From positions 1 to 14,923 of the forward strand of contig URQO01000046.1 in NCBI GenBank assembly GCA_900550135.1: a stretch of 14,923 bases of DNA, read 5' to 3'. Under the pieces are notes generated by a model that was not told where the DNA came from, did not search any database, and saw nothing but the letters and a program-made list of their open reading frames with translations. This document shows, one piece after another, positions 6,788 through 14,648 of this stretch (positions within the stretch are counted from its first letter, which is position 1; the number at the start of each line of letters is the position of its first letter). The position numbers and the translations under genes were made by a program. Source of the DNA: an uncultured Eubacterium sp. Its GTDB lineage: Bacteria; Bacillota; Clostridia; Lachnospirales; Lachnospiraceae.

Positions 6788-8023
6788 TTACTGTAAAGTT
6801 ATCTCTTTCTTTACTACCATTCCTGAACTTTCGAAAAACTCTCCAAAGCCTAAATCGGTTATGGTTATTTCAAATTTATTATCTTCAACATACTTAAATT
6901 CGACCTGTATCCTTGTAGTATTTGGTTCTCTTTTTGGAAAATTTCGCAAGTCAATTTTAAAAGTATCATTTGTGTGATTTATTAAATCCTGTATTTCAAA
7001 AACTGCTTCCACAGGCTTTTCCATAATGCACTCAAACTTTGACCTTGCATTGTACCAGTAATCGCCAATATTTGACAAAGTAATGTTACTGTCTTTTCCT
7101 TTGTACTCAACAGCCATTGCTATTTTCACTCTTGTTCTTCCTTTGCAGGAAATAAGATACTGATCAAGAGTTGAAGGTAAAAACTCTTCTTTGGCACCAT
7201 AAGCTGCACCTTTCACAATCAGGTTGTTACCTTTAAATACTCTTCTGTTTCTGCACATGAGCTGTAATGTTTTCTGCCAGCCGTCTACATAAAATCCTTC
7301 ACCTGACAAATAAATACCGGAAACCACATGTGTTTTTAACATTTCATCCATGTACTCTGCCAATATCTGATCAGCTACTGATACATCTTTTTGTACCATT
7401 TCCAGATTTATCATATAACTTAAATCTTCCATGGACACATCTGCCACATAAGGTTTACGCCCCTTTACTACCTCAAGCATTCTCATAAAGAAATGATTTT
7501 GATTTAATTCTAGAAACAAAACTTTATTTATCCAAATATCTTTGTTTTGATTTAATGTATAATAAACAAAACTTTCTGAATGACTGATTATTTTTACATC
7601 ATCTTTACCATATCCTAAAGATTCCATTATCTCCATCAATCCGTTTAAAATTGTAGGATTAACCTCTTCCACAGTTATAAGGATATTTTTTATCAGCCTG
7701 CCATTACAATTGTTTACTGCACACTTTATCAAATATGAAAAGAACGCTTTCATTACATTTTCCAACTGTTCTTTTTCTACATTCTGCTCAAACATTTCAG
7801 GTAGATTTGTATACAACTGACTGTTTTCGTATCTGCTTTTATTTATTGCTTCTTCACCTGCCGACCATTCGTCCAACTTGTCGTTATAGCACACCACTGT
7901 AGGTATAAGATAATTGTTTGCTGTCCCCATACTTACTGACTGTGGTTTTCCCATATCATCAATATATGCTATCTGCGAATTGTCTTTTGAAAAATCTATA
8001 CCTAAAATAATTTCTTTAGCCAA
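6788..8023 (-). CDS. Diverged Hsp70/actin-fold protein (DUF5716-like)
   Basis: 411 aa. The N-terminus MAKEIILGIDFSKDNSQIAY has the layout of the DnaK phosphate-1 loop, but the Gly-Thr-Thr after GIDF is replaced by Ser-Lys-Asp. Residues about 150-157 (SHSESFVYY) match the region around the DnaK NEPTAA motif. The phosphate-2 region is degraded (LFLELNQNHF instead of a Gly-rich DLGGGT). An adenosine-type motif (IYLSGEGF, about 236-243) and a KGAAYGA helix (about 270-276) follow as in DnaK and MreB. The last 130 residues look beta-rich and do not resemble a normal DnaK substrate domain. I recall the name DUF5716 for such proteins; a domain search should confirm it. Start is TTG 8023, with AAGGAGG 8 bases upstream and no in-frame ATG nearby. 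It lies 27 bases after the large protein. ATP binding is possible, but strong ATPase activity is doubtful. Confidence 0.8.
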   Translation of the reverse strand: MAKEIILGIDFSKDNSQIAYIDDMGKPQSVSMGTANNYLIPTVVCYNDKLDEWSAGEEAINKSRYENSQLYTNLPEMFEQNVEKEQLENVMKAFFSYLIKCAVNNCNGRLIKNILITVEEVNPTILNGLMEIMESLGYGKDDVKIISHSESFVYYTLNQNKDIWINKVLFLELNQNHFFMRMLEVVKGRKPYVADVSMEDLSYMINLEMVQKDVSVADQILAEYMDEMLKTHVVSGIYLSGEGFYVDGWQKTLQLMCRNRRVFKGNNLIVKGAAYGAKEEFLPSTLDQYLISCKGRTRVKIAMAVEYKGKDSNITLSNIGDYWYNARSKFECIMEKPVEAVFEIQDLINHTNDTFKIDLRNFPKREPNTTRIQVEFKYVEDNKFEITITDLGFGEFFESSGMVVKKEITLQ

Positions 8024-8031
8024 GACTTCTT

Positions 8032-8038
8032 CCTCCTT
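8032..8038 (-). promoter_or_regulatory. Ribosome binding site for the TTG start at 8023
   Basis: AAGGAGG is followed by 8 bases and then TTG. No ATG or GTG lies in frame between this site and the conserved GIDF motif, so the TTG is the start. Confidence 0.75.
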
Positions 8039-8050
8039 GTTTTTCCATAT

Positions 8051-11000
8051 TTATAAAAGTTTAAAAATATTCTGTCCTGCTGTTTTGCACAGCTGATATG
8101 ACTGCATCATTTCTCTTGCAGCATCATCCCTTCCAATATCTTTACAAATCATCATGCCATTAATCATGCCAAATCTGCTTTCATCATTGTATGCATTCTT
8201 TTCTGTAATCTTAATGGATGAGTTTTCCACTTTCTTTCCATATGGATATTCATCTGAATACTCCGTAATGTTGTAATTAACTTCCTCTCCGTAAAACAGT
8301 ATAATGTTCTTTGTAAATATTCCCTGATAAATACTTGTCATTTCTTCTGTATATTCCTTTGTCTGTCCATCTGACTTTTTAATGGAATATGTAATATTTA
8401 CTCTATGTTTTGGATTGGTTCTGTAATCAATAATGGTCTTGTCCACCAGTTCAAATGGGATTTTAAACCATTTGTTAAACTTTTTATAGAATTCAAATAT
8501 TATGCCATCCTCTACTAATCCATCAATTAATGTATGACATATATTTATCTGTTTTTCAGTAATCTGCGTTCTTTTTGACATTTCCTCAATAAAGGCAATC
8601 TTACATATAATTGGAGTTGCCAGCTTGTTATCATATTCCTGTTCCAAAATATCCCATACAATATCCCTGCACTGTACTTTTTTTATAAAAGTATTGTAAG
8701 TAACGTATGTGTAAAATGCCTTTCTTATAACTGTAGCTGTACTGCCTTTTAAGTACTCACAGAAAATATCATATATTTTTTCCTCTGTGCTTCCCTCAAA
8801 AATATACTGTACAAGCAATCGTTCTGCCAAAGTATTGTCCTGTATTCCTTTTGACTGTATTGCCATAAACAATTGATATAACTCCAATGTGCCACATCCA
8901 TAATATTTCCCAAGATACACCAAAACCGACTCTTCTCTGCATCCGTTTTGGAATATTTTTGCACACATTTTTGTAAGCAGTTCATTGTCTTTGTATTCAT
9001 CTTTTTTCACAAAATAAATACATACCTTTTCCAATAATTTAGTGTCTATGTTTGTGTATCCGTATTTTTCAATGTACGGAAATACCAAATCAAAAAGATT
9101 TTTCTTTATTAGGATTTCAATAACCTTATTTCTTGATTCTTTCTCCAACTGTTCCATGTTAAGCTGTGTCAGATAAGAATCAAAATCCCCATGGTCAAAT
9201 CCTTTGTAATAATATTCAACAATAAATTCTCTTAATCTGTGTCTGAATTCATCTGTTAAAGCATCTTCATTTTCAAGATTAATTAACTTTATTATTTCTC
9301 CCTGAAAATCTGCCGGTGTTTTCATAATATCTTCTAATCGGTTTAAATGTGTCATAAGGTTAGAACCTACATTGAAAATATATGCAGTAACATCCATTTT
9401 TTCTATTGAATATTTTACATCAGCCAATATCCTTCCGTTATTGTCCATAAATACAATAATAGGATCTGCTGTATATAGATTAATATAAGCCTCACAATCA
9501 ATTAACGGTACATACTGTATTGTTTCTACTTCTTTATGAGACACTATAACTGAGTTTATATTTTTATTTTTCACTATAATTCTGTATGTGTTCATTATTT
9601 CAGGCATATACATTGTAAGATTGCCCTGCAGGAAACTGTCTGTTAACATCTTTGAATAAATTCTACAAAGATGTCTGTTATTATTTCCCTGCATAACCTG
9701 CTCTGTTATGTATTTTTCAAGTCCTGGTTTAAACTTTTCATATAACTCATCATCTTCTGAAATGTTTTCCAATAAGTTTGCATAGAAATAATCTTTATTG
9801 AACATTAAAGTTTCAGTGCCATAAGAAAAATACTTATATGCTGTTTTTTCCAACGGTTCATATGAGTTTGTATCAATTGAATAAATATAATACTCATATA
9901 AGTTGGTTATTTTCAGTTCTTTCTTTACTCCTGCCTTTAACCATTTAAAGCTTTCATTGTCTTTCTTATTTCCACTAATCAATTCCTGACATATACATGA
10001 CAAAACATTGTCACTTTCTGTTTCCTGATATAATTTCTTTAATATCTTAATATGTCTTTCATTATATTCATGTTCATTGCTAATAATATCTGCCGCCTGA
10101 TTTGCCAAAGGGCTTTCAATAATGTGATATTTTCCTGCAAAATTAAGCACCTGCAACTCAAATGTGTTTATCACTCTTAAAAGTTCAGGCTGTTTGTTTA
10201 AAACACTGGCAGCCTCAAAATACATAATTGGGCTTTTACATCCCTTGCTGAACTTTCTCTTTATCAATGTATATTTAAGGCTTGGATTTTCATCATATCT
10301 GTCATCCATGTTAAACAAAATCCACAATAACTGCCATTTGTCATATCCGTTTTCGTAATATTTTTCAATTTCCTGCTTTACTGAATATGTATAGTCAGCC
10401 TGTTTGTTGTAAAGAGCTTTTAAATACAAGTAATAGCAATAATAAAATACATTGTCAGGGGTATTAACTGACACTAAAGATGATACCTTTGACAAATAAT
10501 TATTTGCATGCTCATCATTGTGATTTAAGATATTTACCTGAGCCTTTAATAAAAGCCCTGTAATGTCATCTTTATCAACCATAAGTCTTTGCTCTGCAAT
10601 GTTTGTGGTTTCTTTAATCCACTTTTTACTGTCAATCTGTCCTGTTCTAAAACTAAGGTAATTTTTCACAAGATTGATATCCGAACTTTTCATTTTGATA
10701 TATTCATCTATTGTATTTTTTTCATTTACAATAACAACATCATAAACTATTGTCTGATTGGCTGTTGTGAAAATAATCTGTCCACAATTGCTGCCTCCAT
10801 GAAGTTTTGCTGCATTGATAAAATACTGATATTCAGCAATTTTCCCGTTAAATTCATCACCGGATATTTTCTCCCTGCAGTTGTAGAAAAAATCTCCTAC
10901 CACCTGAACGTCAATATCAACATATCCCCATGTACTTCTTGCAACTGACAAAACATCACCATAGTTTTCAGTAATGTCTGTATATTCTTTTATTTTATTT

Positions 11001-11587
11001 TTTACGCTGATTTTTACATGCTCTTTAAGTCCCATTGCCACAAGAAACTCTTCCATGGCGATGCTGTGATTTGTATTTCTCATTACCTGCTTATACAAAC
11101 TGTTTGCATAATCATTATTTACCAGGAAATATTCCTGAAATTCTTTTGACATAAAAAGAATAAGTGCCTCATCATAACTATCTTTTACCAGTGAAACAAA
11201 ATCCTTAAGATTTTTAATTTCTCCATTTGATGCCTCAAGAGTTTTCTCTTTTACGGTAATGGTAAAGGGTATTGCATAATCACCTGCTGTTGTTACAACA
11301 CTAATTGTTCCATCACAAATCTGTCCCGGTAACAGATTTTTGCTGTCTATGGCATATTGAACCTTATTGTTTACTCCATTGAACTGATTGTATGCAAATG
11401 TAAGATGCTCGTCAGAGGAATAAACAATGCCTTTTATTGCCATAGCATTTTTTCCTTTTATATCTATCTCGCCATATGTAACCATATCAGGCTCTAATTC
11501 TACCTTTATTCTTTTTTCAGATATCTTTGCATCAGGTGTTTCATAAACTGCATTTCCTGAAGCTAGTCTTTCCATTAATACTTTCAA
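8051..11587 (-). CDS. Very large cytoplasmic protein, DUF5717-like, function unknown
   Basis: 1178 aa from TTG 11587, or 1183 aa from TTG 11602. GAGG (11597-11600) lies 9 bases before the inner TTG, whereas the outer TTG contains part of that site and has only AGAAAAG upstream. ATG 11575 (Met-Glu-Arg-Leu) is a third candidate. Residues 1-130 are beta-rich, alternating hydrophobic strands as in an Ig-like or sandwich fold. The long middle (about 130-1030) is helical with scattered TPR-like units (for example LLLKAQVNILNHNDEHANNY). The last 130 residues turn beta-rich again and end with a helix (DDAAREMMQSYQLCKTAGQN). There is no signal peptide, membrane segment or catalytic motif that I can see. 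I associate this size and neighbourhood with the DUF5717 family of Lachnospiraceae; this needs a domain search. It sits between rarA and the Hsp70-like gene, which suggests it is a scaffold or client-binding partner of the latter. Confidence 0.8.
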   Translation of the reverse strand: MKVLMERLASGNAVYETPDAKISEKRIKVELEPDMVTYGEIDIKGKNAMAIKGIVYSSDEHLTFAYNQFNGVNNKVQYAIDSKNLLPGQICDGTISVVTTAGDYAIPFTITVKEKTLEASNGEIKNLKDFVSLVKDSYDEALILFMSKEFQEYFLVNNDYANSLYKQVMRNTNHSIAMEEFLVAMGLKEHVKISVKNKIKEYTDITENYGDVLSVARSTWGYVDIDVQVVGDFFYNCREKISGDEFNGKIAEYQYFINAAKLHGGSNCGQIIFTTANQTIVYDVVIVNEKNTIDEYIKMKSSDINLVKNYLSFRTGQIDSKKWIKETTNIAEQRLMVDKDDITGLLLKAQVNILNHNDEHANNYLSKVSSLVSVNTPDNVFYYCYYLYLKALYNKQADYTYSVKQEIEKYYENGYDKWQLLWILFNMDDRYDENPSLKYTLIKRKFSKGCKSPIMYFEAASVLNKQPELLRVINTFELQVLNFAGKYHIIESPLANQAADIISNEHEYNERHIKILKKLYQETESDNVLSCICQELISGNKKDNESFKWLKAGVKKELKITNLYEYYIYSIDTNSYEPLEKTAYKYFSYGTETLMFNKDYFYANLLENISEDDELYEKFKPGLEKYITEQVMQGNNNRHLCRIYSKMLTDSFLQGNLTMYMPEIMNTYRIIVKNKNINSVIVSHKEVETIQYVPLIDCEAYINLYTADPIIVFMDNNGRILADVKYSIEKMDVTAYIFNVGSNLMTHLNRLEDIMKTPADFQGEIIKLINLENEDALTDEFRHRLREFIVEYYYKGFDHGDFDSYLTQLNMEQLEKESRNKVIEILIKKNLFDLVFPYIEKYGYTNIDTKLLEKVCIYFVKKDEYKDNELLTKMCAKIFQNGCREESVLVYLGKYYGCGTLELYQLFMAIQSKGIQDNTLAERLLVQYIFEGSTEEKIYDIFCEYLKGSTATVIRKAFYTYVTYNTFIKKVQCRDIVWDILEQEYDNKLATPIICKIAFIEEMSKRTQITEKQINICHTLIDGLVEDGIIFEFYKKFNKWFKIPFELVDKTIIDYRTNPKHRVNITYSIKKSDGQTKEYTEEMTSIYQGIFTKNIILFYGEEVNYNITEYSDEYPYGKKVENSSIKITEKNAYNDESRFGMINGMMICKDIGRDDAAREMMQSYQLCKTAGQNIFKLL

Positions 11588-11622
11588 TATAAAATACCTC
11601 AATATCTTTTCTAATTGTTGTG

Positions 11623-12942
11623 TTATTTTTTCTTTATAAAATTAAAATATTCTTTCACTTCTTTTTCGTAGCCAAGATTTCCCGGCACATAAATTTTTGT
11701 GCCTACCAATTCGTCAGGTAAATACTGTTGCTTAACATAATGATTTGGATAATCATGGGCATACTTATATCCAATGCCATGTCCAAGTTTTGCTGAACCT
11801 TTGTAATGTGCATCCATCAAATGGGTTGGCACTTTACCTGTTTTTGTATTTTTTACAATGTCCATTGCCTTAAATATTGCATTGTAACTGGCATTGCTTT
11901 TTGGTGAACTTGCAACATACACCACTGCCTCTGACAAAATGATTTGTGCTTCAGGCATACCAACTCTATGTACTGCATCAGCTGCTGATGTTGCAACAAC
12001 TAGCGCCTGTGGATTTGCCATACCTACATCTTCTGCTGCACATATCATAATTCGTCTTGCTATAAAATCCACGCTTTCTCCTGCATATAACATTTTTGCA
12101 AGATAATAAACTGCCGCATCAGGGTCTGATCCTCTCATACTTTTAATGAAAGCTGAAATAGTGTCATAATGATTGTCACCTGATTTGTCATAGCGAAGTG
12201 CTCTTTTTTGAATACACTGCTGGGCAACTTCCAATGTAATATGAATCTTTCCATCTGTATCCGGATCTGTTGTAAGAACACCAAGTTCCACTGCATTAAG
12301 CGCTGTTCTTGCATCTCCATTGGAAAGCCCTGCAAGGAACTCCACTGCATCATCATCTATTGTTGCATTGTAAATGCCCATTCCATTTTCTTTGTCTTCA
12401 ATGGCTCTGTATATCAGCGTTTTTATATTATCCTCACTTAAAGGTTGTAACTCAAATATAATTGATCTTGAAATAAGGGCTGTATTTACCTCAAAATATG
12501 GATTTTCAGTTGTTGCACCAATTAATATAACTGTGCCATCCTCAACAAAGGGTAAAAGATAATCCTGCTGTCCTTTGTTGAAACGATGAATTTCGTCTAC
12601 AAAAAGAATGGTCTTTTTGCCACTAATTGCCATATTCTGTTTTGCTTTTTCTACTACTTCCTCCATGTCTTTTTTGCCGGCTACCGTAGCATTTAGTTGC
12701 ATAAATTCAGCACTTGTAGTATTAGCTATAACCTTTGCCAGTGTAGTTTTTCCGGTGCCCGGAGGTCCATAAAAAATAACTGAACTGATTTTGTCAGCTT
12801 TTATGGCTCTGTATAATAACTTTCCCTCACCTATGATGTGTTCCTGACCTACAACCTGCTCTAAAGTTTTTGGTCGTAATCTGCTTGCCAGTGGGGATTC
12901 TTTTTCTATATTTATATTTCTTGCATAGTCAAAAATATCCAT
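11623..12942 (-). CDS. rarA: Replication-associated recombination protein A (AAA+ ATPase)
   Basis: 439 aa, the normal length of RarA/MgsA. It is the bacterial counterpart of WRNIP1/Mgs1 and acts at stalled replication forks with single-stranded DNA-binding protein. Walker A is GPPGTGKT (59-66). Walker B is ILFVDEIH (112-119), followed by RFNKGQQDYLLPFVEDGTV. Sensor 1 is GATTEN (142-147), and the arginine finger is in LISRS (Arg159). The lid and the C-terminal tetramerisation domain are complete, with the family motifs GDARTALN, SMRGSDPDAA and HYKGSAKLGHG. The N-terminal PLASRLRPKTLEQVVGQEHI is typical. The ATG at 12942 has GAGG about 6 bases upstream. It is the first gene of the leftward five-gene run and ends 35 bases before the large protein starts. 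Confidence 0.96.
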   Translation of the reverse strand: MDIFDYARNINIEKESPLASRLRPKTLEQVVGQEHIIGEGKLLYRAIKADKISSVIFYGPPGTGKTTLAKVIANTTSAEFMQLNATVAGKKDMEEVVEKAKQNMAISGKKTILFVDEIHRFNKGQQDYLLPFVEDGTVILIGATTENPYFEVNTALISRSIIFELQPLSEDNIKTLIYRAIEDKENGMGIYNATIDDDAVEFLAGLSNGDARTALNAVELGVLTTDPDTDGKIHITLEVAQQCIQKRALRYDKSGDNHYDTISAFIKSMRGSDPDAAVYYLAKMLYAGESVDFIARRIMICAAEDVGMANPQALVVATSAADAVHRVGMPEAQIILSEAVVYVASSPKSNASYNAIFKAMDIVKNTKTGKVPTHLMDAHYKGSAKLGHGIGYKYAHDYPNHYVKQQYLPDELVGTKIYVPGNLGYEKEVKEYFNFIKKK

Positions 12943-13003
12943 TTTTTGCCTCTTTATCTTTTCTAAAACTTATAAAAGGGGATAATACCCCATAATTATG
13001 TTT

Positions 13004-13009
13004 ATTTTA
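13004..13009 (-). promoter_or_regulatory. Possible -10 element for rarA
   Basis: The minus strand shows TGGTAAAAT, an extended -10 element, about 60 bases before the rarA ATG. No good -35 lies 16-18 bases upstream, so the call rests on the extended -10 alone. A small GGGG/CCCC inverted repeat (12978-12991) would lie in the leader and might be an operator, but a match this short is weak evidence. Confidence 0.35.
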
Positions 13010-13048
13010 CCACAAAACTCTTCTTATTTATATATTTTAGAACAATAT

Positions 13049-13077
13049 TTGAGAAATTTCTTGTTTTATGGTAATAT
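13049..13077 (+). promoter_or_regulatory. Sigma-A type promoter of citrate synthase with extended -10
   Basis: TTGAGA (13049-13054), a 17-base spacer and TAATAT (13072-13077) form a near-consensus promoter. TGG directly before the -10 makes it an extended element. Transcription should start near 13084, giving a leader of about 45 bases with AAAGGAGGG (13115-13123) before the ATG. Confidence 0.8.
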
Positions 13078-13128
13078 TTTAGTTTAGTACAGTGTTAAAT
13101 ATATTCATTTAGCGAAAGGAGGGCTATT

Positions 13129-14505
13129 ATGCCAACTATACATAGATATGTGGATGAGGAAAAACTTATGCCACAGATTAACAAATATGCCGACAGATGT
13201 GTTACCAACTCATGTATAGACCCAGCATTATATGGCAAATATAATGTTAAAAGTGGCTTACGTGAAAAAGGTGGTCAAGGTGTATTAACAGGTTTGACTG
13301 AAATCGGTGACGTTCATTCTTTCGACATTGTAGACGGTGTTGCCGTACCATGTGAAGGCAAATTATTTTACCGTGGAATTGATATTAACGAAATTGTTAA
13401 AGGATTTATTGACGAAGACAGATTTGGTTTTGAAGAAGTTACTTATCTTCTCTTGTTTGGTGAACTTCCAACAAAGAAGCGTCTTGAAAATTTCAACCAT
13501 GTTTTGGCTGAATACAGAACACTTCCATCATCTTTTGTAAGAGATATTATTATGAAAGCGCCAAGTTCAGATATGATGAATCAGTTGGCCCGTAGTGTTC
13601 TTTCCCTATATTCATGGGATGACAACCCTGACGATACAAGTGTTCCGAATGTTTTAAGACAATGTTTAAGTCTTATTTCAAGAGTTCCACTTATTTCAGT
13701 TTACAGTTATCATGCAATGAGACACTATCATTTTGGAGACGATTTACATATTATCAATCCATCAACTGAACTATCAACAGCTGAGAATATTTTAAGACTG
13801 CTTAGACCAAACAGTTCTTATACAAAATTGGAAGCAAAGATTCTTGACCTTGCACTTGTTCTTCATGCAGAACATGGTGGTGGTAATAACTCAACTTTTA
13901 CAACTCATGTTGTTTCATCATCAGGTACAGATACTTATTCTGCAATTGCCGCTTCCCTTGGTTCACTTAAAGGACCAAGACATGGTGGTGCCAATATTAA
14001 AGTTAAGCATATGTTTGATAATATGAAGGAAACTGTTAGCGATTGGAATGATGATGACGAAATCAGAAACTATCTTAAAGGAATCCTTGACAAACGTCTT
14101 TACGATAAGTCAGGTTTAATATACGGTATTGGTCATGCCGTTTATGCTATTTCTGACCCTAGAGCAATTTTATTAAAGCAATTTACAAAGAAACTTGCAG
14201 CTGAAAAAGACCGTATGGATGAACTTCAGTTGTATGAAAATGTAGAAAGACTTGCTCCTGAAGTTATTTCAAAAAGCCATAAGCGAAAGAAAAGCGTTAG
14301 TGCCAATGTGGACTTTTACAGTGGTTTTGTTTACTCAATGCTTGGACTTCCTGACGAGTTATACACTCCTCTTTTTGCTTCCGCCAGAATGTCCGGTTGG
14401 AGCGCACATAGAATAGAGGAAATCATTAATGCCGGAAAGATTATCAGACCTGCATACATGAACGTTGCAAAGCCTGCTAAATACGTTCCTATCAAGAACA
14501 GATAA
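13129..14505 (+). CDS. gltA: Citrate synthase
   Basis: 458 aa. It condenses acetyl-CoA with oxaloacetate to citrate, which in anaerobic clostridia mainly feeds 2-oxoglutarate and glutamate synthesis. The catalytic triad is visible: His249 in HAEHGGGNNS, His336 in GIGHAVYAISDPRA, and Asp395 in NVDFYSG. The N-terminal half shows FYRGIDINEIV and YLLLFGELP, which are typical of the family. The length exceeds that of the short archaeal/2-methylcitrate type (about 375 aa). An N-terminal extension of roughly 45 residues (to about Lys45) before the conserved core has two Cys (25 and 30), and similar extensions occur in clostridial enzymes. A 2-methylcitrate synthase is an alternative, but no prp genes are nearby. 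The ATG is set by the strong ribosome binding site. The gene stands alone, with its own promoter and terminator, facing away from rarA. Confidence 0.94.
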   Translation: MPTIHRYVDEEKLMPQINKYADRCVTNSCIDPALYGKYNVKSGLREKGGQGVLTGLTEIGDVHSFDIVDGVAVPCEGKLFYRGIDINEIVKGFIDEDRFGFEEVTYLLLFGELPTKKRLENFNHVLAEYRTLPSSFVRDIIMKAPSSDMMNQLARSVLSLYSWDDNPDDTSVPNVLRQCLSLISRVPLISVYSYHAMRHYHFGDDLHIINPSTELSTAENILRLLRPNSSYTKLEAKILDLALVLHAEHGGGNNSTFTTHVVSSSGTDTYSAIAASLGSLKGPRHGGANIKVKHMFDNMKETVSDWNDDDEIRNYLKGILDKRLYDKSGLIYGIGHAVYAISDPRAILLKQFTKKLAAEKDRMDELQLYENVERLAPEVISKSHKRKKSVSANVDFYSGFVYSMLGLPDELYTPLFASARMSGWSAHRIEEIINAGKIIRPAYMNVAKPAKYVPIKNR

Positions 14506-14585
14506 TTTGATTGTCTCATGGCAATTCATAATTTGAATTTATTTGTTCTTTGTCAAGTATGGGGAAATCCCTTATATATTATAAT

Positions 14586-14630
14586 AACAGCCTGTTAAAG
14601 TATCATTACTCTAACAGGCTGTTGTTTTGT
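14586..14630 (+). terminator. Intrinsic terminator of citrate synthase, possibly shared by both strands
   Basis: A perfect 12-bp inverted repeat (AACAGCCTGTTA / TAACAGGCTGTT, 14586-14597 and 14612-14623) surrounds a 14-base loop, in which AGTA/TACT can pair further. GTTTTG follows on the plus strand. It lies about 80 bases after the citrate synthase stop and about 20 bases after the end of the convergent minus-strand gene. In that direction the tail is TTATTATAAT, so it may serve both. Confidence 0.88.
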
Positions 14631-14648
14631 ACTCATATCAATTTATTC

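Noticed and set aside
10589..10948. 119-codon open frame on the plus strand
   Set aside because: It lies fully antisense to the giant protein gene, is Cys/Phe/Ile-rich as expected from an antisense AT-rich frame, and has no ribosome binding site.
12978..12991. GGGG-ATAATA-CCCC inverted repeat upstream of rarA as an operator
   Set aside because: Only 4 bp of pairing and no second copy in the window; too short to support a claim.
14523..14539. AATTCA/TGAATT inverted repeat after citrate synthase
   Set aside because: Six A-T-rich pairs with no U tract; expected by chance, and a much better terminator lies just downstream.
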